A stretch of 32,954 bases of DNA. It comes from Campylobacterales bacterium. Lineage in GTDB: Bacteria > Campylobacterota > Campylobacteria > Campylobacterales > Hydrogenimonadaceae. The notes beneath the pieces were generated by a model that saw nothing but the letters and a program-made list of their open reading frames with translations, had not been told where the DNA came from and made no database searches. Position numbers and translations under genes: made by a program. The stretch is from the NCBI GenBank assembly GCA_027065515.1, contig JAMOOM010000171.1, positions 1-32,954 of the forward strand, written 5' to 3'. This document shows positions 1 through 8,120 of this stretch, in pieces (position 1 is the stretch's first letter; every line of letters begins with the position of its first letter).

Positions 1-559
1 GGGTAAATATTTTACGATATGTCTCCTCCATCGACCCAAATTCTCTGGCCATATCTTCGCGATCGGCATGAAAGCTGTACCCATCCTTCATGATAAACTC
101 GCGCCCGCGCATCAGTCCAAACCTGGGTCTGGCCTCATCGCGGAACTTGAGATTGATCTGGTATAGATTTACAGGAAGCTGCTTGTAGCTACCGACAAAC
201 TGTTTGACCATCTCCACCATCATCTCTTCATGGGTCGGACCAAGCACAAATTCGTTTCCTTTGCGGTCGTTGAAGCGTAGAAGTTCCGCTCCATACTTTT
301 CGTAGCGCCCACTCTTTTTCCAAAGCTCGGCAGGCGTCACGAATCCCAGCTGCACCTCCTGGCATCCCGCAGCATCGAGCTCCTCTTTCACGATGGAGCG
401 CACTTTGTCAAGCACCCTCTTTCCAAGAGGCAGATAATCGTAAATACCGCTGGAGACCTGATGGATAAAACCGCCCCTTACCAGATAGATATGGCTTGCA
501 AGCACCGCATCTTTGGGCGCCTCTTTGAGAGTCGGGATCAAGATTTTTGAAAATTTCAT
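1..559 (-). CDS. proS: Prolyl-tRNA synthetase, N-terminal 186 residues (cut by window edge)
   Basis: Charges tRNA-Pro with proline in the cytoplasm. The gene is absent from the ORF track because its stop lies outside the window. Reading the minus strand from the ATG at 559-557 gives an open frame beginning [18 protein letters not shown] and running to the edge. The class II synthetase motif GPTHEEM is encoded near 225-245, and an arginine-rich motif 2 region ([18 protein letters not shown]) follows, as in bacterial ProS. An AAAAGG ribosome-binding site lies about 8 bases before the ATG. It starts 23 bases after the hemA stop, so it is probably the last visible gene of the ispB-hemA-proS transcription unit, an order I know from Helicobacter pylori. 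The C-terminal editing and anticodon-binding domains are not in the window. Confidence 0.95.
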   Translation of the reverse strand, partial: MKFSKILIPTLKEAPKDAVLASHIYLVRGGFIHQVSSGIYDYLPLGKRVLDKVRSIVKEELDAAGCQEVQLGFVTPAELWKKSGRYEKYGAELLRFNDRKGNEFVLGPTHEEMMVEMVKQFVGSYKQLPVNLYQINLKFRDEARPRFGLMRGREFIMKDGYSFHADREDMAREFGSMEETYRKIFT

Positions 560-582
560 CGACAACCTTTTTTGTTCAATTT

Positions 583-1890
583 TTATTTGATATCGTCTTT
601 CATGATAAACTCACATTTGTATTTATCCATCATCCGTACATCTGTATCGGCTTTGAACAGATATTTCATCGCCTCTATGATCGTATCGGCGCGGGGTTGA
701 TCGGCCACCTCCCTTAGCTGTTTGGTCGGAGTATGAAGAAATTTGTTGAAAGCGTTATGCATGGCTCTTTCAACATTCGCTCGGGAAGCTTCGTCGATAA
801 AACCCTTTTTTACAGCTCTTTCGATCTCCGTCATCGCAGCCTCTTTTGCCTGCAGCCGTATCTCTTTTATCAAAGGATCGATCATCAAAGACTGCAACCA
901 CTTGAAAAACTCCATCGTATAACGACCTACGATTTCATAAGCTTTTTTCGCATGCTCCCTGCGTAGAGCCAGGTTGGTATTGACCTGTTCTTGCAGATCG
1001 TCCACCGCATATACATGCACATTTGCATCCGATATCAGATCGATATCCCTAGGAACGGCAAGATCGAACCAGTGGCGTTCAAAATTGGCTGTGCCCACCA
1101 TTTTATCGGTGATTACAGGCTCGGGCGAAGCGGTGGCCGTAAAAAGAAGCCGGTAGCGATTGATATATCTACCCAGCGCATACAGTGGCTCCACTTCGAC
1201 ACGGTCTTGGACTTCACGCGCTATACGCTGCGCATTTTCGATGGAGCGGTTGAAGAGTATGACGTTGCACCCGTTCGCCGCCAGATGCTTCGTGACGATT
1301 TCACTCATTTCACCGGCGCCTACGACGATCGCGGTAAACCCGCCCAGGTTTCCGCCGAGCAGATATTTTGCCTGCGCTACAGCGGCACCTGCAACGGAAA
1401 CCGGACTTTTGGAGATATCTGTCGATCTGCGCACCTCAGCCGCGCATTTGAAAGCGTAGTGAATGATTCGCGAAAGCTTCTGTCCGCAAAAGCCTTTTTC
1501 GTATGCGAAACGAAAGGCGTCTTTGAGTTGTCCGGCGATCTGTGTCTCGCCGATGACCAGACTGTCGAGCGAGGAGGCTACTGAAAATATATGGTGTACG
1601 GCCCCTTCATCTTCATATACATCGGCGCGCCCTTCGAGCTCTTCTACGCTGAGTCCGCTATGGCGGTGCAACACCATAAATATCTCTCCCAACGCGGAGG
1701 ATGGATTGGACGTGCTGACGATACACTCGACCCTGTTGCATGTAGAAAGAAGAATCGCTTCGTTGACATCGCTGTTTTTCAATATCTGGCTCAACCCTTT
1801 TTGTTTCTCTTCGTCGTCTGAAAAAGCCAACTTTTCACGCACGGCGATATCTGTATTTTTATGGGAGAAACTCACGACCAGGTACTGCAT
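583..1890 (-). CDS. hemA: Glutamyl-tRNA reductase
   Basis: Catalyses NADPH-dependent reduction of glutamyl-tRNA to glutamate-1-semialdehyde, the first committed step of C5-pathway heme synthesis. The ORF track extends it to 2043, but that extension reads through the upstream gene in another frame and is rich in Arg and Gly. The family start [14 protein letters not shown] is the ATG at 1890-1888, giving 435 aa, the usual length. The catalytic cysteine is in STCNRVE (about residue 51), GETQI follows near 114, and the NADPH-binding loop GAGEM is near 191. The C-terminal helical dimerisation region is present. Its ATG shares one base with the TGA of the preceding prenyl synthase gene (TGATG), so the two are probably translationally coupled. 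proS follows after 23 bases. Confidence 0.96.
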   Translation of the reverse strand: MQYLVVSFSHKNTDIAVREKLAFSDDEEKQKGLSQILKNSDVNEAILLSTCNRVECIVSTSNPSSALGEIFMVLHRHSGLSVEELEGRADVYEDEGAVHHIFSVASSLDSLVIGETQIAGQLKDAFRFAYEKGFCGQKLSRIIHYAFKCAAEVRRSTDISKSPVSVAGAAVAQAKYLLGGNLGGFTAIVVGAGEMSEIVTKHLAANGCNVILFNRSIENAQRIAREVQDRVEVEPLYALGRYINRYRLLFTATASPEPVITDKMVGTANFERHWFDLAVPRDIDLISDANVHVYAVDDLQEQVNTNLALRREHAKKAYEIVGRYTMEFFKWLQSLMIDPLIKEIRLQAKEAAMTEIERAVKKGFIDEASRANVERAMHNAFNKFLHTPTKQLREVADQPRADTIIEAMKYLFKADTDVRMMDKYKCEFIMKDDIK

Positions 1891-2795
1891 CAAAACTCCC
1901 TTTCTATCATCGCTTCCACGATCTGCGCAAGCCCCTCTTCGTTCTCGCCCTCCATCAGGGCGATCGCCTCTTCCCCAAGCTCTTTGGCGTAAAGATACGC
2001 TTTTTGCACCGCTGCAGTGACCTCCATCATTCCGCGGATCCACTCTTTTTGCTCATCCGCCAATTTTTTGCCGTGCATCGAAACCAGCCTCTCTCTCGCT
2101 TCGTCATCCAAAGATTCGTATAGATAGATATAAGGAAGCGTCGTTTTCCCCTCCTCGAAATCGTGCATGGCGGGCTTGCCGAGCTGTTCGCTGCTTTGGG
2201 TTATATCCAATATGTCGTCTATTATCTGAAAAGCTATGCCCAGGTTCTTCCCATAGAGTCCATAAATTTTTTCATCTTTTTTTGCCAGCATCGCCGCAGC
2301 CGAAGCGGTTGCTTCGATAAGCGCGGCGGTCTTTTGGTATATCATACGAAAATATCTTTCGATATCTGCATTGAAGCTCTTCGACATACGTACATCCATC
2401 ATCTCGCCGATACTCAAAAGAGTGACTGCGTGGGATACCTTTTTGGCGATATCCTCCTCGAAGGAGGTGAGCGCTTCAAAGCCTCGCGCATACAGCACAT
2501 CTCCCAACATTACCGCTTGTTTGCTCCCCTCCGATGCATTCACGGAAACCACACCTCGACGAAGTGGAGCGTCATCGATAACATCGTCATGCAGCAGACT
2601 CGCGGCATGAATCATCTCTACGATCGCCGCAAGCTCCGCTGCGCGCTCGTTCTCTCCTGCGATACGCAAAATGAGCTTGGCACGCAACCTCTTTCCGCGC
2701 GGCAAGTTTTCAAAAAGTCCATTTACATATGGATCGTCGAGCTCCTCGATCATTCTTTTCATGCGAACTTCTACATTTTCAAGCATCGATATCAT
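1890..2795 (-). CDS. ispB: Polyprenyl diphosphate synthase (octaprenyl/IspB-like)
   Basis: Trans-isoprenyl diphosphate synthase, adding isopentenyl diphosphate units to an allylic primer; in this position it most likely makes the quinone side chain. The first aspartate-rich motif is DDVIDD (residues 70-75) and the second is FQIIDDILDI (about 189-198). A GKRLRAK substrate-binding stretch is near residue 34. At 301 aa it is slightly shorter than typical octaprenyl synthases, so product chain length cannot be fixed and a shorter-chain role (IspA-like) is possible. I lean to IspB because of the ispB-hemA-proS order in Helicobacter. Its start overlaps the upstream gene by four bases (ATGA) and its stop overlaps hemA. 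A second in-frame ATG lies three codons in. Confidence 0.88.
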   Translation of the reverse strand: MISMLENVEVRMKRMIEELDDPYVNGLFENLPRGKRLRAKLILRIAGENERAAELAAIVEMIHAASLLHDDVIDDAPLRRGVVSVNASEGSKQAVMLGDVLYARGFEALTSFEEDIAKKVSHAVTLLSIGEMMDVRMSKSFNADIERYFRMIYQKTAALIEATASAAAMLAKKDEKIYGLYGKNLGIAFQIIDDILDITQSSEQLGKPAMHDFEEGKTTLPYIYLYESLDDEARERLVSMHGKKLADEQKEWIRGMMEVTAAVQKAYLYAKELGEEAIALMEGENEEGLAQIVEAMIEREF

Positions 2796-3208
2796 CGCCC
2801 TTTTTCAAAATAGATTTCATTCTTTCCATACCCTTTGATCAAAAGATCGAACCACGCCTCTCTCTTCTTCGGATCGAACGCCTTGAATTGCAACAGCGCA
2901 TACGGGGTCCAATAGTTTGCCACATTTCCATCTGCCGGCTTTGAAAAAAGATCGATCATGAAGCTGTTTTTACGATATTTTGCATAGAGCAACGGTTGGA
3001 AATTTTGCCTGTCATAAGATATATGCATCACCAATCCGCCATTTTTATAAAGAGTCCATCGAAACGCCAAATGGTGATCTCTCCCCTGCGCTTTTATCTC
3101 TACATGTTGCAGTTGATCTTTTTTCAAAACGAACGTGGCTTTATGATCCCACATTTGCGCCGAAGCGAAAAATGGGATCAAAAGAAAAAACCGAAAAACT
3201 CTACTCAT
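2792..3208 (-). CDS. Exported hypothetical protein, 138 aa
   Basis: Function not recognised. The N-terminus is a short charged start, a hydrophobic stretch and an alanine-rich cleavage region (MSRVFRFFLLIPFFASAQ), a plausible signal peptide cut near residue 17, so the mature protein is probably periplasmic. The remainder alternates short hydrophobic and charged segments typical of a small beta-rich domain and has no cysteines or transmembrane helix. It lies between the DUF2018 gene (8-base overlap) and the prenyl synthase gene (4-base ATGA overlap). Helicobacter pylori has an uncharacterised gene at the same place (HP0241), and I infer, without alignment, that this is the counterpart. Tight overlaps on both sides argue that it is a real translated gene. 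Confidence 0.8.
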   Translation of the reverse strand: MSRVFRFFLLIPFFASAQMWDHKATFVLKKDQLQHVEIKAQGRDHHLAFRWTLYKNGGLVMHISYDRQNFQPLLYAKYRKNSFMIDLFSKPADGNVANYWTPYALLQFKAFDPKKREAWFDLLIKGYGKNEIYFEKGR

Positions 3209-3482
3209 TCTGTGTCAGAATATTCGCAGTCAACTCTATATATTTACTGAATTTACACTCATCGAGCACTTCGGTGTCGCTGAAAGTACGCCTTTGAATC
3301 TCGCTCTCCATCGCCTCTTCACCGATCTTCTCTTCCAGAATGATCTCCAAAAGACACATCCGCTCGACCATTTTGTCAAGCTCCAGCTCAACCAGATTTC
3401 TATTGGCATTGTAAACAATATCGAAAAATTTCTTTTTGGGAGAACCGCCCGAAAAGATATCCTCTTCATCTTCAAACAGCAT
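3201..3482 (-). CDS. DUF2018 family protein (HP0242-like)
   Basis: Small all-helical protein of unknown function, restricted as far as I know to Campylobacterota. The track starts at 3509, but I prefer the ATG at 3482-3480 (MLFEDEEDIFSG), which has an AAAAGG ribosome-binding site seven bases upstream and gives 93 aa, close to the 92 aa I recall for HP0242. The ending ANILTQNE closely matches the C-terminus I recall for HP0242 (ANILSGNE), and the spacing of acidic and leucine-rich helices agrees. HP0242 is known for an unusual intertwined, pseudo-knotted homodimer. It appears to be the first gene of the unit running to proS, with a TATAAT box 58 bases upstream of the chosen start. The next gene overlaps by 8 bases. 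Confidence 0.85.
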   Translation of the reverse strand: MLFEDEEDIFSGGSPKKKFFDIVYNANRNLVELELDKMVERMCLLEIILEEKIGEEAMESEIQRRTFSDTEVLDECKFSKYIELTANILTQNE

Positions 3483-3539
3483 ATAATTACCTTTTCTAAA
3501 ATTGCGCATCCGCGAAACAGGCGCCAGATAACGGCAGTT

Positions 3540-3545
3540 ATTATA
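3540..3545 (-). promoter_or_regulatory. Predicted -10 box (TATAAT) for the DUF2018-ispB-hemA-proS unit
   Basis: The minus strand reads GGTATAATAAC here, a perfect sigma-70 -10 hexamer in the short gap after the GGDEF/EAL gene. No good -35 hexamer is visible at 16-18 bases, which is normal for housekeeping promoters in Campylobacterota. The predicted transcript would start about 50 bases before the DUF2018 ATG. Confidence 0.6.
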
Positions 3546-3569
3546 CCACCCTTTTCTTGTGTAACCGTT

Positions 3570-5525
3570 TTAAAGGTCGCGCAGACTCTTTTGCGCCTCT
3601 TCCAGCTCCCTCAACGGTCTCGGTTCGTCGATATAATACCCCTGTGCGATATCCACTCCCATCTGACACACTTTCTCGTATACAGCTTCATCGCAGACAA
3701 ATTCCGCAACGGTTTTGATATTTAGCCTTTGTGCGAAGTCGATAATCGTCTCGGCGATGATTTCCAGATTTTTATCTTTGTGAACGTTCTTGATCAGCGA
3801 TCCGTCTATCTTTATATAATCGACATCGAGAGATGTAAGATAGGAGAAATTGGAGTATCCTGTGCCGAAATCGTCGATGGCGATCTTGCATCCAAAGTGC
3901 TTCATATCCTCTATAAAAATCGCCACTTCCGGGTAGTTTTCTATATTTTCGCTCTCGAGAAGCTCGAAAATGATACGATTTGCGACATGATGTTTTTCTA
4001 CTCTCTCTTTGATAAACTCGACCGTTTCGGCATTGAGAATATCCTCGACCGAAAGGTTGACCGAGAACGTAAACTCTTTTCTGTTTTCGAAATATATGCA
4101 GCTTTGCTCAACTATATGCCGCGTCATTTTGGGATAATAGTGTGTTTTTTGTGCCAACGAAAGGAAATGAAACGGGGATACGACCGTCCCGTCCTTTTTG
4201 ATCAATCGCATAAGAACCTCGTACCCTTTGACGTGATGATGCCTGATATCGTACAATGGCTGGCCATAGGCTTCGATTCTTCCATCCTCTAGGGCGCTTT
4301 TGATTTCAGATACCCACTGTATATTCTCCTTGTATCTCTTTTTCACCTGCCAATTTTGTGAAAAGAGCATAATGGGAACTCTTTGCTTTCTGGCCTCTTT
4401 CAGCGCCATATCGGCCTGCTCGATCGTCGGCATATATTCTATACTGGCGCCAATGGAGATACGAAGATCGATCCGATTCTCCTCGAAAAGAAAAGAGGTA
4501 TTCTCGATCTCTTCCCTGATCCGCTTCAGCAATTCAAGAGCCGACTTTGAGGTAAACTCCTTTTTGACGATGAAAACAAATTCATCCCCCGATGCACGAT
4601 AGAGCGCATCGAAATTCATCGAAGAGAGTTTCGCCCCCAGCTGTTTGAGTATTTCATCGCCCACATGATGCCCATAAAGATCGTTGATCTCCGTGAAATC
4701 GTCGATATTCGCGATCGCCAATAGGGCGCCATGTATTCTTGGAAGATCTCTCATCATCGCTCTTCTGTTCGGCAGGCCGGTCAACGAATCGCTGTAGAGC
4801 TGATCCCACAGCTTTTTGGTTTTCTGTTCGACTTGAATATGGAGATTTTCGTTCAGATGGGTAAGTTTTCTGGTGTACTCCTCGATCTTTTCTTGCATCT
4901 TTTCGACCGCTTCTTCGATCTGCCTTATCTCCCTATCCGAACTGAGCCTCTTGAACTTTACAGGATTTTTCACACTATAATCCACCAAAGAGTTGGCCAG
5001 TTCTTTAAGAGGATAGAGACGTTTTCTTATTAGATAGACAGTAAGCGCGTAAAAGAGCGCCAGCAGAAGCAAAAAAACCGCGAACATTTTGGTCAGTCGC
5101 AAAAGCATGGCATTGTAGGTATAGCTTACATAATCTACAACGAGTTTTCCAATTTTCGATTTGTCGCCGGGCCGGTAGATATCTGCCGATGTTTCGATCA
5201 CAATGCCATTTTCGGCAGAAACGCTTTTGTGAAGATCGTGGCAGACTCTGCCATTGCAATAGAGCTTGACCGCGACGATCTCTTTTTGTTTCAGAAGCTG
5301 CCTTAGTGCCTCCACCACCCGGTCATCCATACCAAGATAAAGATTTATACCTATTTGCGGGGCGAACATTTCGGCGATCAATTTCGCCTTCTCTTTCTCT
5401 ATATCGTAAAGCACCTGCTTGCTGAAATATTCGAAAAGAAAAAAAGCGACCGCAATGATCACGATACCCATAACGACTACATATCCCGTCAATGTGGCAG
5501 ATAGTGATCTTTGGCGTTTAAACAT
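3570..5525 (-). CDS. Membrane GGDEF/EAL protein, predicted cyclic-di-GMP phosphodiesterase
   Basis: 651-residue inner-membrane signalling protein. Order: TM helix (about 14-33), periplasmic domain (34-145), TM helix (146-167), HAMP-like and coiled-coil linker (168-240), GGDEF domain (241-390), EAL domain (405-640). The periplasmic part, with a helix ending near VVEALRQLL and then a strand such as AVKLYCNGRV, resembles the CHASE8-type sensor of YfiN/TpbB. The GGDEF signature is SGDEF (312-316), and the upstream inhibitory RxxD site reads MNFD, so product inhibition is probably lost. The EAL domain looks catalytically complete: EVL (436-438), N490, E521, DDFG (551-554), K572, E608 and QGY (628-630). 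I infer net phosphodiesterase activity; residual cyclase or GTP-sensing activity cannot be excluded. It overlaps the YfiR-like gene by 8 bases and ends the four-gene operon. Confidence 0.93.
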   Translation of the reverse strand: MFKRQRSLSATLTGYVVVMGIVIIAVAFFLFEYFSKQVLYDIEKEKAKLIAEMFAPQIGINLYLGMDDRVVEALRQLLKQKEIVAVKLYCNGRVCHDLHKSVSAENGIVIETSADIYRPGDKSKIGKLVVDYVSYTYNAMLLRLTKMFAVFLLLLALFYALTVYLIRKRLYPLKELANSLVDYSVKNPVKFKRLSSDREIRQIEEAVEKMQEKIEEYTRKLTHLNENLHIQVEQKTKKLWDQLYSDSLTGLPNRRAMMRDLPRIHGALLAIANIDDFTEINDLYGHHVGDEILKQLGAKLSSMNFDALYRASGDEFVFIVKKEFTSKSALELLKRIREEIENTSFLFEENRIDLRISIGASIEYMPTIEQADMALKEARKQRVPIMLFSQNWQVKKRYKENIQWVSEIKSALEDGRIEAYGQPLYDIRHHHVKGYEVLMRLIKKDGTVVSPFHFLSLAQKTHYYPKMTRHIVEQSCIYFENRKEFTFSVNLSVEDILNAETVEFIKERVEKHHVANRIIFELLESENIENYPEVAIFIEDMKHFGCKIAIDDFGTGYSNFSYLTSLDVDYIKIDGSLIKNVHKDKNLEIIAETIIDFAQRLNIKTVAEFVCDEAVYEKVCQMGVDIAQGYYIDEPRPLRELEEAQKSLRDL

Positions 5526-6060
5526 CCATAAACCTGACTATGGTATAAAGTGACTGTCTGAACCTCGGGACCCACTCGAGCGACCTTTTATTCATATAGA
5601 TCACCGTAGCGCGACGGATATCCAGGGCGATAGTGGCTCCAAATGCGAGATCTTCGAAGTCATATACGAATACCGGCACTCTTTTTTTGCGTGCGAGAGA
5701 GACCATTTTTTTTATATTCTCCTCTTTTCCTTTGAGCAGATAATATGCATCGCACTCCTCCTTGCCATCGATATCGTCGAATGTGGCATCTTTGACGAGA
5801 AAAGGTAGATTCGCCAACTCTCCTCCATAATATTCACCTATCTTCTGAATCACTCTTTTTGCAACCTCTCCATCCTCTCTTTCGTGAACCACCATCAAGA
5901 CTACCGGTTTTTTGGCCATCTGGTGACGCTGCACGAAACCATCCTCCAGCAAAAGAATTTTGGGGTAGATGCGGCTCTGCGCTTCGAGCAGTATATCGTT
6001 ATAATTGTACGCCCACAACAGCTGCGCAAAAATAAAAAACGATATTACAAGTCGCATCAA
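5518..6060 (-). CDS. Exported YfiR/DUF4154-like protein
   Basis: 180 aa with a clear signal peptide (MMRLVISFFIFAQLLWA, cleavage near 17), hence periplasmic. The rest follows the YfiR/HmsC-like pattern: an early IYPKILLLE segment, a VVLMVVHE strand followed by a helix, a DAYYLLKG strand and helix, then VPVFVYDFEDLAFGA and a terminal helix region. This is architectural similarity, not a confirmed hit. YfiR in Pseudomonas is a periplasmic repressor that binds the sensor domain of the diguanylate cyclase YfiN. Here the next gene, overlapping by 8 bases, encodes a GGDEF/EAL protein with a similar sensor topology, and the previous gene (4-base ATGA overlap) encodes a TonB-dependent receptor. I infer that it relays receptor state to the inner-membrane enzyme. 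Only one cysteine is visible in the mature part, so the YfiR disulfide is not evident. Confidence 0.7.
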   Translation of the reverse strand: MMRLVISFFIFAQLLWAYNYNDILLEAQSRIYPKILLLEDGFVQRHQMAKKPVVLMVVHEREDGEVAKRVIQKIGEYYGGELANLPFLVKDATFDDIDGKEECDAYYLLKGKEENIKKMVSLARKKRVPVFVYDFEDLAFGATIALDIRRATVIYMNKRSLEWVPRFRQSLYTIVRFMDV

Positions 6061-8120
6061 AACCCCTTTAAGAGCGTAATCATGACACGACGGCCCTCTT
6101 GAGGATAGTCGTTCATGTAATTATACGCTACAGATGGATAGCGAACGTCGGCGTCAAACAGATTCTGCATACCGAAACGAACTTTCAGATCATCACCATT
6201 ATGATAGCCAAACGCTATATCGAGTGTCGCGTAGCTATCCAGCTTGGAGCGCGGATCACCCCGCATCCGTTCCTTGGAACCCACATATTTTCCGACCAAT
6301 GCCATATCCAATGCGCCGCTGAGCCGATGCAGATAATACCCTTTGGCCATATGATGCGCGGCATTGGCCAAAGGATCGTCACCATTTTGCTTGCCATATA
6401 CATACGAGTAGTTCATATAGAGCGCATCGTCGAGCCCGATCGGCGTCTTGCACTCCACCTCCATGCCGTATATCTTCGAATCGGATGCGTTACGATATTC
6501 GTGCTCGGCATTGTTGTTATCGATCTGCTTGTCATTACGCAGATAAAAGATATTCACCTGCAAAAAAGAGTCCGTTCCCATTTTATGGATATAAGCGGCT
6601 TCGAACGCATCTACCCTCTCCGGCTCAAGAGCCAGATTTCCGACACGGGCATGGTTGTTTATGGTAAAAAGCTCCTGCCAGGAGGGAGAACGGCTCGATC
6701 GGCTGTAGATCGCTTTATAGATGTTGTATCCATCGGCTTGATACACGAGAGAGAGGCGGGGGTTGTACTGCACTTTCATGTGTGTCACCTTCTCGATATT
6801 CACACCTGCCTGCAGCGACAATTTATCGCTATAGTCGTATCTATCCTGGACAAAGAGGCGCTTGGCTCGCAAGTATGCATCCGGATCGCTAAACGGTGCT
6901 GCGCGAGAATAGTCCACCATCCCTATGCCGTCTCTCCTATCTGTCGTCTTGGTGATAACTTTATAGGTCTTGGTGTAGTCGATGTAGTATCCTGCGCTCA
7001 AAGAGTGGTTGCTCCATCCTCTATAGCTTCCGTATGAAGTCTGATAGAAGCGTCTCAGTTTCGCTTCGTGTTCGCCATAGAAACCATCTTTGTAAACCAC
7101 TCCGGAAGAGGTAGAGAAACCGGCTGGCAAAAGATGGGATTCGCTCTTGAATTGCGAATCTTTCCAGCCTGCTTTTATATGAATCTGCCACTTTTTCATG
7201 GATGGATGATAATCGGCTTCCATATATTTTTGCGGCATCCTCATGCTGTCATCAGGGTCTGGGAGAGCGCCGTTTATGCCATATGCACTTCCTCTTTTAT
7301 CATAGAGATATCCCGCGCGAAATGTCGTATCTTTATACCTAAGCGTCATTTGAAGCATAGAGTTTTTCATCCAGAGTGGAGCGCTACCGCTTCTGGCAAG
7401 CGAAACGTTTCGCGGACCATAAATACCGGTCGCAAGAGCATCGGGACCTGCCGGCAGATACTTGTCGTCTCTTTGATAATAAAACTGTGCATGAAGTGAA
7501 AGATCGTTTTTTTGGTAATTTTTTATAAATCCGCCCATTCTATACTCGTAGGATCCACCCTTTATGACGATACGGTCGTGATCTTCTTCGCTTTCAAAGC
7601 TATTTTGCGCATATGTAAAAACCCTGATCGATCCGGCATAGGCATTGTAGCCATCGCTGACACTCCCCGGTCCTCGCGTCACCTCGATCCTTTTGATCAT
7701 TTCGATCGGCATATCAAGATACATTCCATAACCGTCTATAAATAGATCGTTGACCTCCACACCGTCGATAAACAGCCTGCTCTGCCCATATGCACTGGGG
7801 TTTGATCCGCGGAATATAGCCCGCTTGTTGTCAAGATTGTCAGTGGCCATATCGACACCTGGCACCAGCTCCAGCGCATCTTTTAGATTGGTTACGCCAA
7901 TACGCTCCATTTCAGGCCCCTGGAAAACGGTGACGATATATGGCTGATACGGTTCGTTCATCTTCACTTTTTCGGCCAGATAGGAAATCTTTTGCATATC
8001 ATCCACAATGGAATCGATCGATGCCATCTTGTCGGTTTCGGCCAATAGCGTACTGTTTGGCTCAAATGCGAAAAGTACACTTCCGCCCAAAAACAGAAGA
8101 AGTTTCGATATCTTTTTCAC
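6057..8120 (-). CDS. TonB-dependent outer-membrane receptor
   Basis: 687 aa. Signal peptide at 1-18 (MKKISKLLLFLGGSVLFA), a short linker, a plug domain at about 58-170 with the family hallmarks GVTNLKDALELVPGV, RGSNPSAYGQ and IEVTRGPGS, then a long barrel region with repeated aromatic strands and a terminal phenylalanine (LLKGF) as in outer-membrane barrels. It takes up or senses a ligand at the cell surface using TonB energy. The ligand cannot be read from sequence. Its neighbours are unusual for an iron receptor: a LuxI/FeeM-like acyltransferase upstream (4-base ATGA overlap) and a YfiR-like plus GGDEF/EAL pair downstream (4-base overlap). No ferric-siderophore permease or TonB-ExbBD genes are nearby. 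I infer a sensory rather than purely nutritional role. A canonical siderophore or vitamin receptor remains possible. Confidence 0.93.
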   Translation of the reverse strand: MKKISKLLLFLGGSVLFAFEPNSTLLAETDKMASIDSIVDDMQKISYLAEKVKMNEPYQPYIVTVFQGPEMERIGVTNLKDALELVPGVDMATDNLDNKRAIFRGSNPSAYGQSRLFIDGVEVNDLFIDGYGMYLDMPIEMIKRIEVTRGPGSVSDGYNAYAGSIRVFTYAQNSFESEEDHDRIVIKGGSYEYRMGGFIKNYQKNDLSLHAQFYYQRDDKYLPAGPDALATGIYGPRNVSLARSGSAPLWMKNSMLQMTLRYKDTTFRAGYLYDKRGSAYGINGALPDPDDSMRMPQKYMEADYHPSMKKWQIHIKAGWKDSQFKSESHLLPAGFSTSSGVVYKDGFYGEHEAKLRRFYQTSYGSYRGWSNHSLSAGYYIDYTKTYKVITKTTDRRDGIGMVDYSRAAPFSDPDAYLRAKRLFVQDRYDYSDKLSLQAGVNIEKVTHMKVQYNPRLSLVYQADGYNIYKAIYSRSSRSPSWQELFTINNHARVGNLALEPERVDAFEAAYIHKMGTDSFLQVNIFYLRNDKQIDNNNAEHEYRNASDSKIYGMEVECKTPIGLDDALYMNYSYVYGKQNGDDPLANAAHHMAKGYYLHRLSGALDMALVGKYVGSKERMRGDPRSKLDSYATLDIAFGYHNGDDLKVRFGMQNLFDADVRYPSVAYNYMNDYPQEGRRVMITLLKGF

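Noticed and set aside
1891-2043. N-terminal extension of the hemA ORF in the track
   Set aside because: It is a shadow of the prenyl synthase gene in another frame, and the family start [14 protein letters not shown] at 1890 is clear.
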